DNA of 5,153 bases from Rickettsiales bacterium (GTDB taxonomy: Bacteria; Pseudomonadota; Alphaproteobacteria; Rickettsiales; UBA1997), in the NCBI GenBank assembly GCA_947496905.1, contig CANMEW010000092.1, forward strand, positions 1-5,153. The letters are read 5' to 3'. Under the pieces are notes generated by a model. It worked only from the letters and a program-made list of their open reading frames with translations. It was not told the DNA's origin and ran no database searches. How positions within the stretch are numbered: the stretch's first letter is position 1; each line of letters opens with the position of its first letter. Of this stretch, positions 5,129 through 5,153 are shown piece after piece. Both the position numbers and the translations under genes were made by a program.

Positions 5129-5153
5129 TCTTCTAGGCGGTGAAATCTTTAGT

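Noticed and set aside
5129..5153. C-terminus of another gene upstream of virB8
   Set aside because: Only about seven codons ending at a TAG (5135-5133) are visible, too little to identify or support.

Overview
The window is a compact, one-directional stretch of bacterial DNA. Every supported gene lies on the minus strand, so transcription runs from high to low coordinates: virB8, gmd, bioB, ridA family, trxB, then the N-terminus of a very likely large secreted exoprotein that runs off the left edge. Base composition looks moderately AT-rich. The VirB8 protein closely resembles, from memory, the VirB8 (RvhB8) proteins of Rickettsiales. This points to an alphaproteobacterium, probably Rickettsiales or an allied host-associated lineage. 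Most genes lack an obvious Shine-Dalgarno sequence, which fits such a group. The organism assignment is an inference, not a search result.

Layout in transcription order: virB8 (5128-4295) is the inner-membrane/periplasmic core component of a type IV secretion system. Two bases after its stop comes gmd (4292-3297), GDP-mannose 4,6-dehydratase of nucleotide-sugar metabolism. Twelve bases later comes bioB (3284-2367), biotin synthase, whose reading frame is broken close to the C-terminus. The missing tail is plainly readable in the next frame down to 2299. A roughly 105-base gap containing a hairpin precedes a RidA/YjgF-family gene (2193-1723). A perfect 31-base palindrome (1666-1696) separates it from trxB (1644-703), thioredoxin reductase. 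After a 140-base spacer with a small duplication and a possible promoter comes the partial exoprotein gene (about 562 to the left edge). Its signal peptide and two-partner-secretion (TPS, filamentous-haemagglutinin-like) domain are recognisable.

The genes do not form one pathway. The tight virB8-gmd-bioB spacing suggests a shared transcript joining a secretion component with housekeeping enzymes, while ridA, trxB and the exoprotein gene are separated by structured spacers. The points most worth a second look are the exoprotein leader, which contains seven copies of a 15-base tandem repeat read in frame upstream of the signal peptide; the bioB frameshift at a run of five A; and the 31-base palindrome. 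No RNA gene, CRISPR array or insertion sequence was seen, and no complete undescribed system can be shown within these limits.
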